In this document: one piece after another, positions 7,237-10,064 of the stretch | Position numbering within the stretch: position 1 is the stretch's first letter | How the letters are laid out: each line of letters starts with the position of its first letter | Source: Spartobacteria bacterium UBA6821 | GTDB taxonomy: Bacteria; Verrucomicrobiota; Verrucomicrobiia; Chthoniobacterales; UBA6821 | Assembly (NCBI GenBank): GCA_002452515.1 | Contig: DKEN01000123.1 | Span: forward strand, 20,971-31,034 | Direction of reading: 5' to 3' | Length of the DNA: 10,064 nucleotides | Translations under genes and position numbers: made by a program | Notes under the pieces: model-generated | Told to the model about the DNA's origin: nothing | Seen by the model: only the letters and a program-made list of their open reading frames with translations | Databases searched by the model: none

Positions 7237-8657
7237 TAAAGGGAAGATTTGCGAACCTGAATCATCGATCTGCCCTGCAGAATAAGTAGTGGAAGCAGGC
7301 ACCAGACAACAACAATCCAGGGAATCACTCCGTATGCTCCCGATTGAACCGGATAGACATTCACCCAGATAGTATAGGCGATCGAAAAAGCGGCCACGCA
7401 GGGAATCACAATCTTCCAACCACCCTGCACTTCGGGTACTCGAATCAGTGAAATGGCCGCGCTTACCACGACCAGCAGGTAAGCCACCAACAACCCCAGC
7501 GCCCCCATCGTTGAGGCCCAGAAAAAGGGATCGGAGCCGGAGGCATGAAACACGATTCTCATGAGCGCATAACCGGCGAAGGCCATGGCTATGACTAGCA
7601 GCGAGGCATAAACGGGCGTAGCCCCGGTACCGGAGAGTCGTGCAAGCGGGCTTGCGGGGGCAAGGACACGCATGATGGCAAAGAGCACTCTGGAGGCAGC
7701 AAGAACAGCCGCAAGGCCACAACCCAGTGCGGAACAGGTTGCCAGCAGATCCATGAGATCCCCACACCAGGCTCCGAAATAGTGTGACCCCAGCCCTCCC
7801 AAGAGAGAATCGGAAGCAGCAAAATGAGCCATTCCAGCAGGATCGGTTCCGAATCCCAGAACCTCTGCGGTCGTGACAAGCGTATAGACGAGCCCTCCTC
7901 CGATCACCGTGCCGAAGAGAACTCTTGGAATCGTAAATCTGGGCTGTTTCACCTCCTCTCCCAACGTGGCGACTTCTTCGAATCCCGCAAAAGAAAGAAA
8001 ACCGAAAGAGAGGGCAAGCCCGATCGCTGAAGGAGTGATCCCCGGCGCAGGAACAAACAACGCTGAAACAGAGACATCTCCCTGCGGCCCCATTCCATGA
8101 AAGATTTTCCAAATTACTGAAACCGATAAAATCAACATGGCAATTACGGCTATTCCCTCAAGGGTGATCAGCGCCAAAACTGCCCGGCGGGTAGCGGTGA
8201 TGCTCAGGATGGCAACAATCACCGCACCAACCATGGTGAAAAAGAAAACTGACGGATGGTGCAATGGGTGAAATTTGTCTGCGAGATCACTCCGAAAAAG
8301 TCCGAAGCCTGCAATGCCAACCATGACAAAGGAGAGATAAGTACCAAAGAGGGCCCATCCTGCAAAGAGTCCTGCCTTCGATCCCATCACCGAGGAAACA
8401 AATCCATAAGCTGATCCTGCATTGGGATACTTGCTGGCTAAGCGCCCGAAACACCACGCCACCATCAGCAAGAGCAGAGTACTCATCGCAAAAATAAGCG
8501 GAACAAGGTGACCTACATGCTTAGAGGGTTCCTGCGGATTTAAGTTCATGGCGAGCGTGGGGCCCATCCCTGCAACGCTCACACCAAGAGCCTCCTTCAG
8601 CCCCAATCCCTGTAAAAATGATCTGGAAGGCTGTTGGGTTTTTTGAGGAGATTTCAT
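7236..8657 (-). CDS. APC-superfamily amino-acid permease
   Basis: A 473-residue integral membrane protein with about 12 helices. The start region (GLKEALGVSVAGMGPTLAM) is the broken TM1 of APC transporters. Residues 72-92 (RLASKYPNAGSAYGFVSSVM) match the TM2-3 signature seen in many amino-acid permeases, in which a Tyr-Pro-x-Ala-Gly-Ser-x-Tyr stretch is common. Residues 217-246 hold the TM6 signature (SFAGFEEVATLGEE followed by PRFTIPR). It should bring amino acids or related amines across the inner membrane, driven by protons or by exchange; the substrate is unknown. The ATG lies 8 bases after the mqnA stop with no Shine-Dalgarno, and a hairpin (8658-8690) sits between, so translation probably depends on that of mqnA. 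Confidence 0.88.
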   Translation of the reverse strand: MKSPQKTQQPSRSFLQGLGLKEALGVSVAGMGPTLAMNLNPQEPSKHVGHLVPLIFAMSTLLLLMVAWCFGRLASKYPNAGSAYGFVSSVMGSKAGLFAGWALFGTYLSFVMVGIAGFGLFRSDLADKFHPLHHPSVFFFTMVGAVIVAILSITATRRAVLALITLEGIAVIAMLILSVSVIWKIFHGMGPQGDVSVSALFVPAPGITPSAIGLALSFGFLSFAGFEEVATLGEEVKQPRFTIPRVLFGTVIGGGLVYTLVTTAEVLGFGTDPAGMAHFAASDSLLGGLGSHYFGAWCGDLMDLLATCSALGCGLAAVLAASRVLFAIMRVLAPASPLARLSGTGATPVYASLLVIAMAFAGYALMRIVFHASGSDPFFWASTMGALGLLVAYLLVVVSAAISLIRVPEVQGGWKIVIPCVAAFSIAYTIWVNVYPVQSGAYGVIPWIVVVWCLLPLLILQGRSMIQVRKSSL

Positions 8658-8690
8658 CGTGAAAATTAAATGAAACTCATGATTTTCACG
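8658..8690 (-). promoter_or_regulatory. Hairpin over the mqnA stop, just before the permease ATG
   Basis: CGTGAAAAT and ATTTTCACG (8658-8666 with 8682-8690) pair perfectly over 9 bp. Inside, ATGA and TCAT (8677-8680 with 8670-8673) can add 4 bp closing a 3-base loop. The hairpin includes the mqnA TAA (8668-8666) and ends one base before the permease ATG at 8657. A ribosome finishing mqnA would have to open it, which suits translational coupling. There is no U-tract on the 3' side, so termination is unlikely. Confidence 0.45.
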
Positions 8691-9433
8691 TCATTGGGAA
8701 TGAGTTTTTTCTTTCGCAAGTAATCAGCGTATAACACCAATCCCCGCTTTTCCTCCTCCCCCAAATCATAGCGGATATACTGGCTTAAATAGCGCAAGGC
8801 AAATTCAGGATAAGAAGTCCTCGAAACGATTTTCGGGAGATGCGCCAGCCCCCTATTTTTAGCTGTGCGCAGCGAGTCAGCCAAAAACTTTTTTCCCGTA
8901 AAATCTTTCTTAAGTTGCCAAAGGGCAAAGACAAAGGGAAGACCAGTCTGACGATACCATTCCCCTCCCAAATCGAGATAGCGCACCTCTGAATCGGATG
9001 TTTGATTTCTAAAACTGATCGCCGGATCACCGATCAGCAAGGAGGGCAGTAAAAGAGGATCTCCTGATTCAATATGGACATATTCTGGTTCCAGTGAGTA
9101 AAATTCACTTAAGATAATCTGTAGCAGTGCATTCGAGGTGTGCGAGGAGGGATCTAGGCGTATTTTGCTGATGGATTCTAACTCCCCACGATAGGCTAGG
9201 ATCACACTATGCACCTCTCCTCTTGAGCTAATGGAGACACCATCAACGACTTCGGAGTTAGCGCTTGAAATAACATCAATCGAAGAGAGGATGGCAGCAT
9301 CAAACATTCCCTGCTGAAATCCGTCGCAGAGATTAGCCGGAACCAGTTCTGTGATCGGAAATTCCAACCCTTCCAGCAAAGGACGGGCATTCAAGTACGG
9401 AACGCTTCCGATTCTCGGAACCACACTACTCAT
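8666..9433 (-). CDS. mqnA: Chorismate dehydratase MqnA (futalosine menaquinone pathway)
   Basis: A 255-residue protein of the MqnA/MqnD substrate-binding fold. MqnA removes water from chorismate to give 3-[(1-carboxyvinyl)oxy]benzoate, the first committed step of the futalosine route to menaquinone, in the cytoplasm. Family marks are visible: IGSVPYLNARPL (residues 8-19), SSIDV (50-54), ISSRGEVHSVILAYR (68-82), LDPSSHTSNALLQIIL (93-108), LLIGDPA (132-138) and GGEWYRQTGLPFVFALW (156-172). The RGEV and DPSSxTS stretches favour MqnA over MqnD. The ATG overlaps the mqnE stop (ATGA, 9430-9433), and the start is fixed by this and by the conserved N-terminus. The gene looks richer in A/T than the efflux genes, mainly in its 3' half. 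Confidence 0.93.
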   Translation of the reverse strand: MSSVVPRIGSVPYLNARPLLEGLEFPITELVPANLCDGFQQGMFDAAILSSIDVISSANSEVVDGVSISSRGEVHSVILAYRGELESISKIRLDPSSHTSNALLQIILSEFYSLEPEYVHIESGDPLLLPSLLIGDPAISFRNQTSDSEVRYLDLGGEWYRQTGLPFVFALWQLKKDFTGKKFLADSLRTAKNRGLAHLPKIVSRTSYPEFALRYLSQYIRYDLGEEEKRGLVLYADYLRKKKLIPNDVKIMSFI

Positions 9434-10064
9434 ACCGCCGCCGGCACAGATAGTGATTCTGAAGATGTCCTTCTTGAAGAAGTCGACTCGATGCGACGGT
9501 AAAAGGTATCTCGCTGCATCGGTTCTCTACCTGCTTCTTTGATCGCTTTTTCCATCGCGGCGATCGTTTGCTGCTGAGGCGTCTTGGCCCCCGCCATATG
9601 AAAAATCTTCTCCTCTTGAATCGTTCCGTGCAGATCATCGACCCCATAGTTCAGGGCAATGGAGGCGAGAGGCAATCCCAGACTAATCCAGTAACCGGTG
9701 ATATGGTCAAAATTATCGAGCATGAGCCGAGAGATGGCCAGATTCTTCAGTTCATCCGTGGAACAAGCAGGGCGAATATGAGCCAACTCGGTCGTTTCCG
9801 GCACAAAGGCAAAGGGGATAAAGGCTGTGAATCCGCCCGTCTCATCCTGCAGGGCACGGAGTTGCAGCATGTGATCAATCCGGTGCTCGGCGGTCTCCAC
9901 ATGCCCGTAGAGCATGGTGGCTGTACTGCGCTGACCCATCTGGTGCCATGTGCGATGCACCTCCAACCACTCCTCGGCGGTTTCCTTACCCCTGCAAATG
10001 GTGTCACGGACCTGCTGGTCAAAGATTTCAGCCCCGCCCCCCGTCAGGGAACTAAGCCCTGCAT
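9430..10064 (-). CDS. mqnE: Aminofutalosine synthase MqnE, C-terminal part (5' end cut by window edge)
   Basis: The frame is open from the window edge (first full codon at 10062) to TGA at 9432-9430, giving 210 residues. MqnE is a radical SAM enzyme that joins the MqnA product to SAM to form 6-amino-6-deoxyfutalosine. The visible part shows GLSSLTGGGAEIF, AEEWLEVHRTWHQMG, ATMLYGHVET, HRIDHMLQLRALQDETGGF, FIPFAF, SRLMLDNFDHITGYW, YGVDDLHGTIQEEKIFHMAGA and EAGREPMQRDTFYRR. The DDLHGTIQEE-type ending with H-AGA distinguishes MqnE from MqnC, which usually has a GSxMxEEN stretch there. The iron-sulfur CxxxCxxC motif lies outside the window. An internal TTG at 9966 is not a start, since the conserved sequence continues upstream of it. 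The gene overlaps mqnA by 4 bases, so the two are translated together. Confidence 0.93.
   Translation of the reverse strand, partial: AGLSSLTGGGAEIFDQQVRDTICRGKETAEEWLEVHRTWHQMGQRSTATMLYGHVETAEHRIDHMLQLRALQDETGGFTAFIPFAFVPETTELAHIRPACSTDELKNLAISRLMLDNFDHITGYWISLGLPLASIALNYGVDDLHGTIQEEKIFHMAGAKTPQQQTIAAMEKAIKEAGREPMQRDTFYRRIESTSSRRTSSESLSVPAAV

Noticed and set aside
6829..8112. 427-codon minus-strand frame spanning the permease, the gap and the adaptor start
   Set aside because: It is out of frame with both real genes. The Cys/Ser/Arg-rich translation shows no fold, and it runs through the intergenic hairpin.
8691..8712. TCATT-GGG-AATGA followed by a T-rich run on the plus strand, resembling a terminator
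   Set aside because: The stem is only 5 A/T-rich pairs, it lies inside the mqnA coding region, and no plus-strand gene is present to be terminated.
1..10064. Search for tRNA/rRNA genes, CRISPR arrays, insertion sequences, prophage genes and integrases
   Set aside because: No regular repeat-spacer array, transposase or integrase motifs, terminal inverted repeats or tRNA-like folds were seen; nearly all of the sequence is covered by ordinary genes.

Overview
Every gene in this window lies on the minus strand, so it reads from high to low coordinates. The organism is a diderm (Gram-negative type) bacterium that makes LPS: it has an LptE lipoprotein, a BamD-like TPR protein and a tripartite RND efflux system. 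It makes menaquinone by the futalosine route (MqnE, MqnA). These features, with mid-range GC and few Shine-Dalgarno sequences, would suit a member of the PVC group such as Verrucomicrobiota. That placement is an inference; no marker gene in the window proves it.

Right part (10064 to 8666): the 3' end of mqnE (aminofutalosine synthase) overlaps the start of mqnA (chorismate dehydratase) by an ATGA. These enzymes carry out the first two steps from chorismate to menaquinone. Eight bases after mqnA begins a 12-TM APC-family amino-acid permease (8657-7236). A hairpin covers the mqnA stop codon and ends one base before the permease ATG, which suggests coupled translation.

Middle (7145 to 2168): a MexE/OqxA-like periplasmic adaptor, a MexF/OqxB-like RND pump and an HdeD-family membrane protein form a compact set. 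No outer-membrane channel gene is present. The 90-base gap in front of the adaptor is mostly occupied by a long hairpin (7185-7236) that starts on the last base of the permease stop codon and has no U-tract.

Left part (2167 to 1): a 366-base stretch without a normal gene comes first. It holds the apparent remains of a 47-residue single-TM protein gene, broken by one missing base in an A5/T5 run, and a set of TGACA repeats. Then come a secreted BamD-like TPR protein and, overlapping it by ATGA, lptE, which runs off the left edge and is a supported gene although it has no closed reading frame here. These last two belong to envelope assembly (beta-barrel insertion and LPS export).

Most of the window is recognisable core or accessory metabolism and transport. 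I see no clear new system. The best candidates for a second look are the broken or frameshifted small membrane protein, the two intergenic hairpins, and the BamD-like protein with no lipid anchor.
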